Of a stretch of DNA of 64,000 nt, positions 23,714 to 33,659 are shown piece by piece; positions within the stretch are counted from its first letter, which is position 1, and each line of letters starts with the position of its first letter. A program made the position numbers and the translations under genes. The stretch spans positions 868,001 to 932,000 of the forward strand of contig JBLDXI010000055.1 of the NCBI GenBank assembly GCA_047495785.1, read 5' to 3'. The notes under the pieces are model-generated. The model did not search any database. It had not been told where the DNA came from and saw nothing but the letters and a program-made list of their open reading frames with translations. Source of the stretch: Lepidodermella squamata. Taxonomy: Eukaryota > Gastrotricha.

Positions 23714-24450
23714 TCAACAGAGGCTCCAGCCATCATGGCCTCGAACAAAAAATGGCTGGATGAATCCCTGGTTCTCAGTAGGATAAAATAGGCAACCTTC
23801 AAACTTCATAATCTTTTCCTCGTCGCTTACAATCAGAACTCGGGATCGAAAGTTCATAAAATCGTCTCGCATGATTTTCAACACGCTATAGGCCAATTTC
23901 CGCAGACAGCGCGGTAACGGTTGGGTTCTAGCCATAGCCGCAAGTTCATCAGCCAGTTCCAATTCGAGTTCCACGGGAGAGAAGTGCTCAGTGATGTCGT
24001 CGAAATTATGCAGCTCTGGTAGCCATTTTTCTTGAAATTTTGCAATATCTGCCAGCATTTCAGCATTCAGATTACTGCTCCGGTAACTTTACTTTTCCAT
24101 CAATCACAGCACAAGCAAAATCGGCATCAAGCCTTAATTTCCGAGTGGTTAGAGCATAGGTCTTTTCGATGAAAAAAATTGAAGAAAAAGCTGGGTGAAC
24201 TACGTGTTTGTATATCGGAAATAGACAGGGACACTTATCGAAATCTAACTCGAGCTCTTTCGACAGCGGACAGCGGGTGACATTGGCGACATCCTGTTGC
24301 GAAGACAATCACGTCAACTTTTGCCGTAGTCCCACCTACGAAAAAGGCCGTTTCGCCAGCAGCTTTCACGAGATTAGGCCGAAGTTTGACAGGGCACTTG
24401 TCGTTTTCCAAAATCCAGAAAGGCTTGCAACGATGCCATGATAAATACAC
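23714..24450 (-). pseudogene. Flavin monooxygenase pseudogene (3' half only)
   Basis: Closely matches the C-terminal half of the intact FMO at 25178-26512: VYLSWHRCKPFW..., CPVKLRPNLVKA, ELELDFDKCPCLFPIYKHVVHP, LRLDADFAC, MLADIAKFQEKWLPEL, IMRDDFMNF. It lacks all of the FAD-binding N-terminus. The surviving blocks are in different frames: a shift lies near 24290 (after CRQCHPLS) and a stop interrupts near 24072 before the MLADIA block. It is a duplication remnant, not a gene. Confidence 0.85.
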
Positions 24451-24562
24451 CTCAGGGCATATCTTTTATTAGTCTCATTAGTCTGAGTATTCTGACCTGG
24501 ACGCACTGTATAGGAGGGAAAAGACGCGCGCATCTCGATTGGCACGTTGTACATTTTCAAAA

Positions 24563-24910
24563 TAATGGCCAGCAACAGAAATACGGCTTCGGCATCGATC
24601 GAGCCTCGAGCCGCGATTTCGAGATTGGGGATTTGGGATTATTTATTTATGAGCGTTAATGGATTAGATATTATGCTAAATCGACACTTCGTTAATGTGA
24701 TTGCTGTGCTTACCGAGGGAAGAGCAACAGTCTGGGTTGTAATCTTTGTCAAATTGGCAGAAGAAGTCGGGGAAGGAAAAGGCTGAACTATTTTCGCCTC
24801 GCAACAAGACACCTTGGTGATCATATCCTTCGGTACCTGGCCGTGAGATTCCCTCAGTATCGGAAGATCCAACAAGGATCTCAATAAAACAAGGAGAGCG
24901 CAATTCCCTA
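24563..24910 (+). pseudogene. Truncated copy of the unknown two-repeat gene
   Basis: Starts like the gene at 26785 (atggccagcaacagaaatac against atggccggcaacggaaatta) and keeps the blocks NRHFVNVIAVLTEGR and VWVVIFVKLAEEVGE, but about 170 nt between them is deleted and a stop follows at 24784-24786. Degraded homology continues past the stop (cgcctcgcaacaagacacc, tcggaagatccaa). With the FMO pseudogene it forms the decayed unit. Confidence 0.75.
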
Positions 24911-25177
24911 GCAAATCTCTGAATGTTTTAGTAGTAATATTGTTTTGCATCGACTGAAAAAATGGTCAACGCCAACTTGTTCCAATTAGGGTTATTTTTC
25001 ATCTCTATCTCAAAGATCAGATTACTAAACTGTCAAATCGAAAATTGACTCTTGCCGGCGGAACGGAATACTCGCATTCGAGGTATGATAATGCTACTAT
25101 TCATATTCATACTATTCAAGTCGAGTCAAATAGGTTGAAAAAACAAAACAAGCGGCTATATTCAATTTATTCAATTT

Positions 25178-26512
25178 TTAGTTCTCTACCGGAACAAACG
25201 GACAACCGTCGCATTTCATCAGCTTTTCCTCGTCATGTTCAATTTGAACGTAGGATTGAAAGTTCATAAAATCGTCACGCATGATTTTCAACAGGCCATA
25301 CACCAATTTCCGCATACAACGCGGTAGAGGCTGGGTTTTTGTCATAGCTGCAAGTTCGTCAGCCAGTTCCAATTCAAGCTCCACAATAGGGAAATACTTC
25401 GTTACGTCAACTTCAGCAACTTTCGGCAGCTCTGGTAACCATTTTTCGTGAAACCTAGCAATATCTGCCAGCATTTCGGATTGATTCGGTAACTTGATAG
25501 ACCCGTCAATCACATCGCAAGCAAAATCGGCATCAAGCCTCAGTTTACGAGTTGTAAATGCAAAGGCTTTTCCAATGAAGAATATCGAAGTAAAAGCTGG
25601 ATGAACAACGTGTTTGTAAATCGGAAAGAGACATGGGCATTTATCGAAATCCAACTCGAGCTCTTTCGACAGCGGATGACACTGTCGATACCCTGTTGCG
25701 AAGACAATTGCGTCAACATTTGCCGTAGTCCCATCTACAAAGAACGCCGTTTCGCCAACAGCCTTGACAAGGTTCGGCCGAAGTTTAACAGGGCATTTGT
25801 CGTTTTCCGAAATCCAGAATGGCTTGCAACGATGCCAGGATAAATACACCTCAGGGCAGAGCTTTGCCAAATTTGAAGTTATATCCATAGCACCAAATGA
25901 GGTGCCAACAATTAGCACCCTCTTGCCTGAGAGTGAAGCCGGCTCGTGAAGTTCTTGAAAATGTGAAATCGATCCAGAAAATCGCTTTATGTCAAATTCG
26001 GGTGGTATGAAAGGCTTGCGATGCTGCCCACAGCAGAAGAAAACGTAGTTGAATGGCTCGGCCTGAACCTCACCGGTCGCAAGATTTTTGAACTCAACCA
26101 TCGGCGTTTCATGGTCAGCTGGGTTTCGATAAACGTTCTTCACCAGGGTGGAGAACCGGATATATTGCAAGAGATTGAATTTCAGCGCGAATTCTTGCAG
26201 ATATCGAAGATGTTCATAATGCATAAGGAATGTTCTGTTGGTAATGTGTTCGGGCATTGGAAAGTCCGGATGTATCTCCATATTAAATCGATAGGTATTT
26301 GCCTGCAAGCCATGGTACATGCTGCTTTTGATCGGAAAGCCTTCGCTCGATGTGTCTGGCTTTTCGACGCTCGGTATCCATTCGCCGCCAGCCTGATCAG
26401 AACCTTCGAAACAAACAACTTCAAGGTCAGGAAAGATCGGGAGAAGCCGCTTTTGAATAGTGTACAAGGCGACCAAACCGGCAGGTCCAGCTCCAATCAC
26501 AGCTATTCTCAT
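25178..26512 (-). CDS. Flavin-containing monooxygenase-like protein 1
   Basis: NADPH- and O2-dependent oxygenation of soft nucleophiles (N or S) on small molecules. Intronless, 444 residues from ATG 26512. Seen: FAD-binding VIGAGPAGLVAL (residues about 4-15), GGEW, the FMO-type block FSGSISHFQELH (about 177-188; FxGxxxH), NADPH loop VLIVGTSFGAMD, and ATGYRQCHP. The C-terminal membrane anchor of vertebrate FMOs is absent, and the length is nearer yeast/plant/insect short FMOs. It is divergent from the unknown gene at 26785, with 272 nt between start codons, so a shared promoter is likely. Confidence 0.9.
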   Translation of the reverse strand: MRIAVIGAGPAGLVALYTIQKRLLPIFPDLEVVCFEGSDQAGGEWIPSVEKPDTSSEGFPIKSSMYHGLQANTYRFNMEIHPDFPMPEHITNRTFLMHYEHLRYLQEFALKFNLLQYIRFSTLVKNVYRNPADHETPMVEFKNLATGEVQAEPFNYVFFCCGQHRKPFIPPEFDIKRFSGSISHFQELHEPASLSGKRVLIVGTSFGAMDITSNLAKLCPEVYLSWHRCKPFWISENDKCPVKLRPNLVKAVGETAFFVDGTTANVDAIVFATGYRQCHPLSKELELDFDKCPCLFPIYKHVVHPAFTSIFFIGKAFAFTTRKLRLDADFACDVIDGSIKLPNQSEMLADIARFHEKWLPELPKVAEVDVTKYFPIVELELELADELAAMTKTQPLPRCMRKLVYGLLKIMRDDFMNFQSYVQIEHDEEKLMKCDGCPFVPVEN

Positions 26513-26784
26513 ATTGATGCTCTAAATATGAAGACGTAAACAGTAGAAAAAGAAGGAAGGGATGCAACAAATTTTACTATCTATACTGGGAATCCGAACG
26601 CGTGGCAAAATTTGTTCAAACACGTGGCCTCGCAAAAATCAAGCGATGTTTTTGTTGTAACGAAAATGGGTCACGTGATGGCACAAAGATAATTAGCTAA
26701 TTATTGATGCAACAATATGCAAGTCTTGTTTCCCATTTCCCATCGAATTCATTTCCGAAATTTTATTGGCTATTTTCATAAAGC
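26513..26784. promoter_or_regulatory. Bidirectional promoter region between FMO1 and the unknown gene
   Basis: Contains two CACGTG E-boxes (26621-26626 and inside TCACGTGA at 26671-26678) and a perfect 16-nt palindrome ataattagctaattat (26689-26704), a paired homeodomain-type site. These are sequence observations; binding is inferred. Confidence 0.45.
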
Positions 26785-27387
26785 ATGGCCGGCAACGGAA
26801 ATTACGGCTACGGCATCGATCGGACTTCGATTTCGGGCTGTATTCATTGGCAAATCCTTCTGCAGACAAATGACAGTCAAATACTTAACCGAAACTTTGT
26901 CAACGTCATTGCTGTTGTTACCAAGGGCAGAATGGAATCTCAAGAACTACAACGGCAAATCGCTAGATCGTGCGTGACAAACAGCCATTTCAGCACGCAA
27001 GCAATCGTTCGCCGACGAATTGAGAATTGCGATATTTTTATCGAAGAAAAATTCGCCGATCAGCTGGAAATCATGTCGTTCCGATTACTATCAACATCGA
27101 GTAAAATGCCGAAGACCACCGAAGAGAACGCAACAGTCTGGGTGGCAATCTTTGTCAGCTTGGCAGAAGAAGTTGGGGAAGCAAAAATTGAACTGAAGGG
27201 CATTTTCGCCTCGAAACAAGACGCCTTAGACTGTATATCTTCGATCCCTAAATTTGAGAATCTTCCAGTTTCGGAAGATCCATTCTCAATAAAACGAGAT
27301 GAGATCAATTCTGGCGGCTTTATCTTGTTTGAACGCCATCTCAATGTCATCTCACCAACAATAAAGCTGGAAAAGGTTGCCTGTTAA
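26785..27387 (+). CDS. Unknown protein family, member 1 (two internal repeats)
   Basis: Not recognised. 200 residues, no signal peptide or membrane segment, no intron. Paralogous to the next gene: both share HWQILL/WYILVQ, NFVNVIAVVTKG/NFAKVISVITTG, a middle block, then VWVAIFVSL/VALFVKW and a near-identical ending GGFILFERHLN/GGFILFERRLN. Each protein appears to be a duplicated half-domain of pattern (V/I)xxFVxW...KVxxV...A. The gene is divergent from FMO1 and was duplicated with it once (decayed copy at 24563), so a cytosolic role linked to FMO or NADPH metabolism is a guess from context only. Confidence 0.75.
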   Translation: MAGNGNYGYGIDRTSISGCIHWQILLQTNDSQILNRNFVNVIAVVTKGRMESQELQRQIARSCVTNSHFSTQAIVRRRIENCDIFIEEKFADQLEIMSFRLLSTSSKMPKTTEENATVWVAIFVSLAEEVGEAKIELKGIFASKQDALDCISSIPKFENLPVSEDPFSIKRDEINSGGFILFERHLNVISPTIKLEKVAC

Positions 27388-27655
27388 TGTTTCTGGTGCT
27401 CTCATTACTTCTCATTTTTATTTCGCAAAAATACTATAATCGAATTTATCTAATTGAAAGTTTTCTTCTATGATACGTGATGTGCTTTATCCGACCATTA
27501 ATAAACAGATGCTATACACATCTTGAGCCTCGTAAATGTCCCACGATAATCTGAAACTATGCATTTACAACCAACGCAGCTGTTACCTGAATTTCCATGA
27601 TTAAAAAATTCACAGGTGGTCCTGCTTTCAGCCCAGAAATTCGTTTCAGCTCGCG

Positions 27656-28201
27656 ATGTCTGGGCTAAATAGCAACAGCAAGCCATGGTATATTCTAGTC
27701 CAGTGGCATGATTTCAGACGCGAAAATTTCGCCAAGGTCATCAGCGTTATCACGACAGGCCTGGACGATGCCCTGGAAAAGCAGTTGCAGGTAGCTAAGA
27801 CTTACCTAATCACCAGCTGGATGATTCGTTCAAACCGTATACCGGCCATAGTTCGCAATGGCTGCGATCTGTACATCGACCCATCAAACGATCTGACCCC
27901 TCAGCAGATGAAATTTTCAATTTTTGAAGTCGAACCGCACGACATGACGGCTGATAAAATCTGTGTAGCACTTTTCGTGAAATGGAACGGCCTTGGAGGG
28001 ACGAATATTTGCAAGGTTGCCGGGGTTTTCGACTCGCTAACTCAAGCGAAGGAGACCATCATTGCTAAATACGATGCTGTTACTTCAGCGCTGATATTTG
28101 TGGAAGATCCCCGAGCTATTAAACATGGCGCCCATCACGAGGGTGGGTTCATTTTATTTGAGCGACGCCTCAACGAAATGGTACCGCATGTTAAACATTG
28201 A
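27656..28201 (+). CDS. Unknown protein family, member 2 (two internal repeats)
   Basis: Not recognised. 181 residues from ATG 27656, intronless, soluble. The internal duplication is clearest here: WYILVQWHDFRRENFAKVI in the first half against VALFVKWNGLGGTNICKVA in the second. It ends EGGFILFERRLNEMV like member 1. It lies 268 nt after member 1 in the same orientation and tail-to-tail with the NmrA gene on the other strand (36 nt between stop codons). Persistence of an open frame in two diverged copies supports a real gene. Confidence 0.75.
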   Translation: MSGLNSNSKPWYILVQWHDFRRENFAKVISVITTGLDDALEKQLQVAKTYLITSWMIRSNRIPAIVRNGCDLYIDPSNDLTPQQMKFSIFEVEPHDMTADKICVALFVKWNGLGGTNICKVAGVFDSLTQAKETIIAKYDAVTSALIFVEDPRAIKHGAHHEGGFILFERRLNEMVPHVKH

Positions 28202-28237
28202 ATTTGAAATAAATTTCACGAGCAGAACGGAGCGTAA

Positions 28238-29321
28238 TTATTCAAGATTTTTTAGCGGAATTTTATGACCATTTTCAGCTAGCCATTCGTCGAAATTAGC
28301 TGGTTTGAAGTTCAACCTGGCCTGCAAATCATCAACACTTCGAGCGGCCATGTATTTGCCGTGAAAATCGTGGCAAAATTGAAACATGTTTCCAAGGAAT
28401 TGGAACATGTTGATCAAGTCTTCGGAGCCACTGGCGGCGCCGTAATTCCGATATTCGTCCCATGAAACGGCTTTGTAGACAATTTTCTGTTGCAGTGCTT
28501 CCGACATTTTCTCTGCCATCTCTTCTCCAGTTAGATGGCCGCCAGCCACTCCAATGCGTTTTCCCTTGGTTTCAGTAGGGTGCTTAAAAATTGAAAGAGC
28601 AACTTTCCCGATATCTTCAGCAGCGACTCCAGACATAGGCCGATCGCCGAGAGGAAGACTCAGGCACAGCCTGCCATCAGGTTCTCTTTTCGGGCCAAAT
28701 CCGAAGTTGATGAAGTTTTCCCAATAAAACGAAGGTAGCAGATAAGTTGCTGGTAGGTCGGCAAACAGAGCATCAGCTTCACCCTTAGCATCAAATTGGG
28801 GAACATTGAACCGTTCCTGTAAAATTGGCATTCGTTCCCCAATTGTTATGAATTGCCGGGTATCTTCAGATGTCGACCAGATGACGTGCTTCAAATCTGA
28901 TTTCCTAAAAAAAAAGGAATTAGGATTCGAGTCGGTTTTATAACCTGGAGATACTTTGCAGCATTAGCCAGATTCCTAGCTTGTTGGAGCTCTTTTTGCC
29001 CATTCCAATGGTTCCAGAAAAACGTGACAAAATAAGCCCCATAAGCGCCTTGCAGAGCTTTAGCTACTGATTGCTCATCGTCGATGTCAGCCTGTACAAC
29101 TTCAGCTCCTAATTCTTCGAGAATTTTACTCTGTCCAAAGGTGAACAAATGTGAGACCGATTTAGCGGAAAATTATATGGTAAAACCTTGGCAGAGTTGA
29201 TATCCCGGGTGATGGCGCGGGCTCTGAATTCTCCGGAGATATCATTGAGGATTTCCCGTACAAGGCCGCCTCCTTGGGCACCCGTGGCGCCGAAAACAGC
29301 TATTATCTTTTTATCATGCAT
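28238..29321 (-). CDS. NmrA-like/NMRAL1-like protein 2
   Basis: Three exons on minus: 29321-29187, 29130-28955, 28904-28238 (introns 56 and 50 nt), 325 residues. NADP loop VFGATGAQGGGLVREI; first intron after NSAK; exon 3 opens with KSDLKHVIWSTSEDTRQF. Near residue 270 a short in-frame duplication, NMFQFLGNMFQF, lengthens a stretch that is a single GNMFQF in the paralogues. The first donor (GTTTTA) is weak. Same three-exon plan as genes 3 and 4, unlike genes 1 and 6-8. Family role as given for gene 1. Confidence 0.88.
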
Positions 29322-29492
29322 GAGAAAGTGTTAAAGAGGCAAATTTAGAAAAATTCGAAAAAATATTCAAGCCAGCTTCTCGTGCTTTACTACATTCGCG
29401 TGCCTTAGTACTTCTTTAATTTATCGATGGAATATTTTGTTTTCTTTGTTGATTTGGATCGCCAACTTCTTCATCCTTCATCGGGATTCTTC

Positions 29493-30811
29493 CTAACTCT
29501 CCAAATAGTCTCCGCCAGCAGGAATCTCAGCGTAATTTGGAACCAATCGGCAGTGTCTGTAATTGATCACGTCGTATTTGATTGTTCTCATCCAGTTGTA
29601 AAACAGAGGCTTAATGTAGGGCGCAGCTTTCTCCTCTCCTGTCATCGCAGCTAACTGATCGATCAACTCCATCTCGAGTTCCCATTGCGGGAAATAAACA
29701 GTCATGTCGCTTATCTGACGCATTTCTTCCAGCCACTTCTTTTGGAAAGTTGTGATGTCGTTCTCCATTTCTATTCGCCCAGGTAGTTCAATCCTTCCGG
29801 TAATAATTGCACAAGAAAAAGCAGCTTGAAATCGCATTGGACCAATTATGTCACAATAGGAATTGCCGATGAAAAACAACGAAGTGCAAGCAGGATGAAC
29901 AACGTGGTGTAGTAGAGCGGAAATAAAAACCGGCTGTCATCAAAGTTCAAAAGTAGGTCATCTGGCAGGGGGTCATATCGGTGGAATCCCGTTGCGTACA
30001 ATAGAACGTCAATTTCGCAAGTGGAACCATCCGCAAAATGCGCAGTATTTCCGGTCGCTTTCACAAAATTTTGTTTCAGGATAACTTTTCGGCCCAATGC
30101 TTGTTCGTTGTACCAAAATGGCTTTTCCTTGTGCCAAGACAAGTAAAGCTGACTTGCTTTTCCGATTGCAGTGATTGCCATGTCGAGTGCTCCGAAACCT
30201 ATCCCGATAATCAGAACGCGCTTATTCGCTAGACGATCAGGGTCGCGCAAATCGTGGTAATGAAAACGCTCGCCGGTAAATTCCGAATAGTCACATTCGG
30301 GTGGGAAATAGGGACGGCGATGCTGGCCATTACAGAGTAGAACATGATCGAAATCGTCCACCTCAATGCTCCCACTAGTAGTGTTTTTCAAGGTCAATCG
30401 CAGTCGAGTTTGGCCAGGGTCAATTCGTTCGATTTTCATTACCAAAGTTGAAAATCTTACAAAACGCTCAAGTTGGAATGTTTTAGCGAACGCTTTAAGA
30501 TAGGCAAGAAAGTCTTCTCTCATAGGAAATGCAGGTGTGTCATCAGGCCATGGAAAATCGGGGTGGATCTGTGTGAACAGTTTCACGTTGTTCGATTGAA
30601 GTCCGCGATACATGCTGCCGTGGAGTGAGAAACCAAACTCGGCCCCAGGGTCCAGTTCGCCAGGGCTTGGAATCACCCATTCGCCGCCAATTCGGTTGCT
30701 TCCTTCGAAAGCTACAACTTCGAAATTTGACGAGCCGATTGCTTTTTGAAGCGTGTATAGGCTGATTAGACCGGCAGGTCCAGCACCGATAACTGCAATT
30801 CTTTTATTCAT
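29493..30811 (-). pseudogene. Flavin-containing monooxygenase-like protein 2, frameshifted
   Basis: From ATG 30811 an FMO reads well: VIGAGPAGLISL, GGEW, FTGERFHYHDLRDPDRL (the FxGxxxH block), VLIIGIGFGALDMA, ATGFHRYDP, then FLFPLY at about 29915. Between that Tyr codon and the HVVHPACTSLFFIGN block (from 29906) there are 5 nt where the paralogues have one 3-nt codon, so the rest of the protein (to 29493) is in another frame. Everything else looks intact. Either a young pseudogene or an assembly indel; no intron fits. Called a pseudogene with that caveat. Confidence 0.75.
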
Positions 30812-31212
30812 TAATTATTAGATAATCCGAATTTTCCGAAATTTCGCCGACGCTGTGATAGAGAACAACACCATGATATAAACATCGGTAAACAAAATGT
30901 CATAGGGATCAAAATCCGTACTGTATACTCTGTACTAAAAACTATAATCTGTTAGGCTCGGCCATAGAGCTAGGTTTAAGATAGAGGTTTGATGAATCAG
31001 ATCGGATGGAAAAGTAAATAAATCAAGTGATTTTCGATTGCACATTATTCTTGAACGATTAATCACAATCAATAATTTCCGGCGGCTCGAGATATCTCAT
31101 GAAACGAAAATGAAATTGATCAATTAATAAAACATGGCAACTCCAATATAAGACAGCTAAATAGAAGCGCGTTAATGTGCCACAAAAATCTGATCAAGCT
31201 CTACATGGACGC

Positions 31213-32056
31213 AACTTTTTTCCGCAGCAAATAACTTCTTTTCGCAGTAAAATATTTTTCCCGTAGTAAAGACTTTTTTCTCGCAGTATAATTTTAAATT
31301 ACGCAAATTGCCTTGCAAATTTCGCCAAAAGATTTATAGTTCAAAACTGAGTAGGAAAATATATCGCTGTTGTTCAAGGGTCAAAAGTCACAATGTTTTG
31401 ATCGAATTATACGAATAAGAGCTAATAATTTATGTCATACTCTACAAAAAGTTGAAAGGACGTTTGGGAATTGGTTATTGCTGTATATAATTATTTTCTA
31501 TTTCTGCCTAAGCCCCTTGAAACGGTTGTCTAGAATCGCTCAAAACGCCGTCGACTCATAAGCCAGGGATGTCTTGCTTAACTATAGTTCAAATAGCTCT
31601 TCCCAGGAACGTTCACTTGGATACCTTTTTAGCTTAAAAGTATTGAATACTTTTTCCCTCCTGGGAGTCGGCGAAAACCTCCCATTTTTTATTCAGGCGA
31701 AAAGAATTTTTTCATCGGAAGTTTAGATTACATTCTGGTCAAATGTTATGCATTAAGATGTAATGAGTAGTCAATCAAAGTAGTGAAATCAGTAGTGAAA
31801 TCAAATAACCATCGACAAGGCAGCCCGAGTCACAGGTCGCGTGCGAGAACAAGGAAAACGCTATAAGCCTGTCGGAATGAGACATTTTCTGTTTCAATTT
31901 TGTGAAAGGAATCGTTTAAAAAAATGTGCTACAAAATATGCGCTAATTTAGATTATACTGCGAGAAAAAGTCGATTTGCTGCAGAGAAAAGTCCAGACTG
32001 CGCGAAAAAGTGTATTACTGCGAAAAGAAGATATTTACTGCGGGGTAAAGTTTTTA
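31213..32056. mobile_element. Inverted-repeat element with arrays of a CGCAGTAAA-type repeat
   Basis: Both ends, about 90-110 nt each, consist of short (about 20 nt) repeats built on CGCAGTAAA: ccgcagcaaa, tcgcagtaaa, ccgtagtaaa, tcgcagtata on the left (31221-31290) and the reverse complements (actgcgag, ctgcagag, actgcgcg, actgcgaa, actgcggg) on the right (31955-32045). The outer border matches as aacttt...ccgcag. A possible 7-nt direct repeat aagctct flanks it (31196-31202, 32057-32063). No transposase is encoded: the open frames inside are short. Foldback-like, non-autonomous. Confidence 0.6.
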
Positions 32057-32497
32057 AAGCTCTGAAAATTTCGAAAAAATACGGAAAAAATTTGGAAGTA
32101 ATCGTTGTGTTCACCATTCAAAGTGCTATCTGGTCCCACCGAATTTTCGATTATGCGAGCAATCGCGACCGTGAAATGTCGGGGATAATAAAATCGCCTG
32201 ATTTGTTTACTTTTCCAACCACTCGATGGCGCCCATAGCTTTGGTCAGAAGGAGAAACTTCAATTTTAAAATAGCTCTATGGGTTCGGCTGCTTCTTCTA
32301 TATCATACGACGGCTTGAATGGTTATATTTGTCCTCAACAGGGCTCCGTAAAGCTCAACGTGATAAGAAGAGATAAAAAGTTGCAACCATAAACTTGTGG
32401 TTTTATTCTACAAGCCACATACATTTTCTTCACCAGAAAATTAATAGGTCCAGTGAAAGCATAGATAATAGCGGCATACATAGCAGATTGCTCTTTT

Positions 32498-33552
32498 TTA
32501 GGCTACTGGAATTTTATCTTTGTTAGTAGCCAGCCACTTATCAAAATTACTCGGTTCGAACTTCAAGTCGTTGCGCAAAGTGTCAAGGCTGCGAGCGGCG
32601 ATGAATTGATCGGCACAATCGTGGTAGAACTGAAACATGTTGGCAGCGTCATCAACGCCTGGAAAACCGAAACCGCGATAGGCTTCCCACGAGACCTCGT
32701 TGTAGTGGATTTCATTGCCAAGAGCCTTGGACAGTTTCTCAGCGAGCTGAGCACCTGTCAAATTCTCGCCAGTAACTCCGATCCGCCTGCCAATGGTTTC
32801 GGGGTGCTTGAAAATGGCGTAAGCAGCGTTGCCGATGTCTTCAACAGCTACTCCAGACAGTGGCCGCTTTCCAAGAGGCATAGTAATGTACAACTTGCCA
32901 TCAGGGCCTTTCTTCGGGCCAGTGCCAGTCGCGGCGTTGGTGAAGTTATCCCAATAGAAAGCCGTCAACAGGTAGGTGGTCGGGAGGTCGGCGAAATACT
33001 TATCAGCCTCGCCTTTGCCATCGAAATGGGGAACGTTGTACTTTCCGTGCAGGGTTGGCATTGTGGTGCCTAGAGGTACGAGCTTGCGGGTATCCTCCAG
33101 AGTTGACCAGATGACGTGCTTCACACCGGCTTGTCTAATGATGATTAATGATTTAGAAGGATGTTGTTGATAATTAAGCGACTCACTTGGCAGCACTAGC
33201 CAGAGTTTTAGCCTGCTCCATCTCCTTCTCTGGGCTGAAATGTTCCCAGAAGAAGGTGACGAAAAAGGCGCCGTAGGCTCCCTGCAAGGCTTTGACAACA
33301 GACTCCTCATCATTAATATCAGCCTGGACGACCTCGGCGCCGGAACTCTTCAGAGCTTTACTCTGAAATGGAAATGCATGAGAAATAGTTTGAAGGAAAC
33401 AAGGCCAAAATTCGAACCTTTTCCGAGTTGACGTCGCGAGTGATAGCACGGGCAGCGAATTGGCCAGAGGCGTCGTTGAGAATGGCTCGAACTAGAGCGC
33501 CTCCTTGAGCTCCGGTAGCTCCGACTACAGCGATGATTTTCTTAGCTGACAT
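32498..33552 (-). CDS. NmrA-like/NMRAL1-like protein 3
   Basis: Three exons on minus: 33552-33418, 33362-33187, 33134-32498 (introns 55 and 52 nt), 315 residues. NADP loop VVGATGAQGGALVRAI; exon 2 starts SKALKSSGAEVVQAD; exon 3 starts with QAGVKHVIWSTLEDTRKL and ends EWL-like KWLATNKDKIPVA. Very similar to gene 4 in protein, exon lengths (135 and 176 nt are identical), promoter and 3' UTR, so the two are a recent tandem duplicate. Soluble, presumed cytosolic NADPH-binding protein. Confidence 0.92.
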
Positions 33553-33635
33553 GTTATCAAAACCGCAAACAAATTAACAGTGGAATAGAATTCTAGAATG
33601 CAAAACACGCTTCTGACGGATCAGTGGATTATTAG

Positions 33636-33655
33636 CGTGCTTTTATACACGTGCT
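33636..33655 (-). promoter_or_regulatory. TATA box with adjacent CACGTG E-box, NmrA gene 3
   Basis: On minus, CACGTG (33648-33653) runs directly into TATAAAAG (33640-33647), about 90 nt before the ATG. The same block is conserved upstream of gene 4. Confidence 0.6.
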
Positions 33656-33659
33656 AAGC

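Larger units (their letters stand above)
23480..24920. repeat. Decayed tandem segmental copy (unit 1) of the 24965-27350 unit
   Basis: This stretch repeats, with substitutions and an internal deletion, the organisation of the next unit: spacer, FMO on minus, small unknown gene on plus. Matching spacer words are caacgccaacttgttcc (about 23492 and 24969) and the aataagcggcta/caagcggctat plus ttcaatttattcaa tract just before the FMO stop. The central part of the unit, corresponding to the FMO 5' half and the divergent promoter, is missing in unit 1. Confidence 0.7.

Noticed and set aside
24366-24575. Minus-strand frame spanning the FMO pseudogene edge
   Set aside because: Out-of-frame reading of duplicated FMO sequence continuing into the next fragment.
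32606-33073. 155-codon plus-strand frame opposite NmrA gene 3 (and a similar one at 35627-36022 opposite gene 4)
   Set aside because: Conserved only because the coding strand is conserved; no start context, splice sites or domain.
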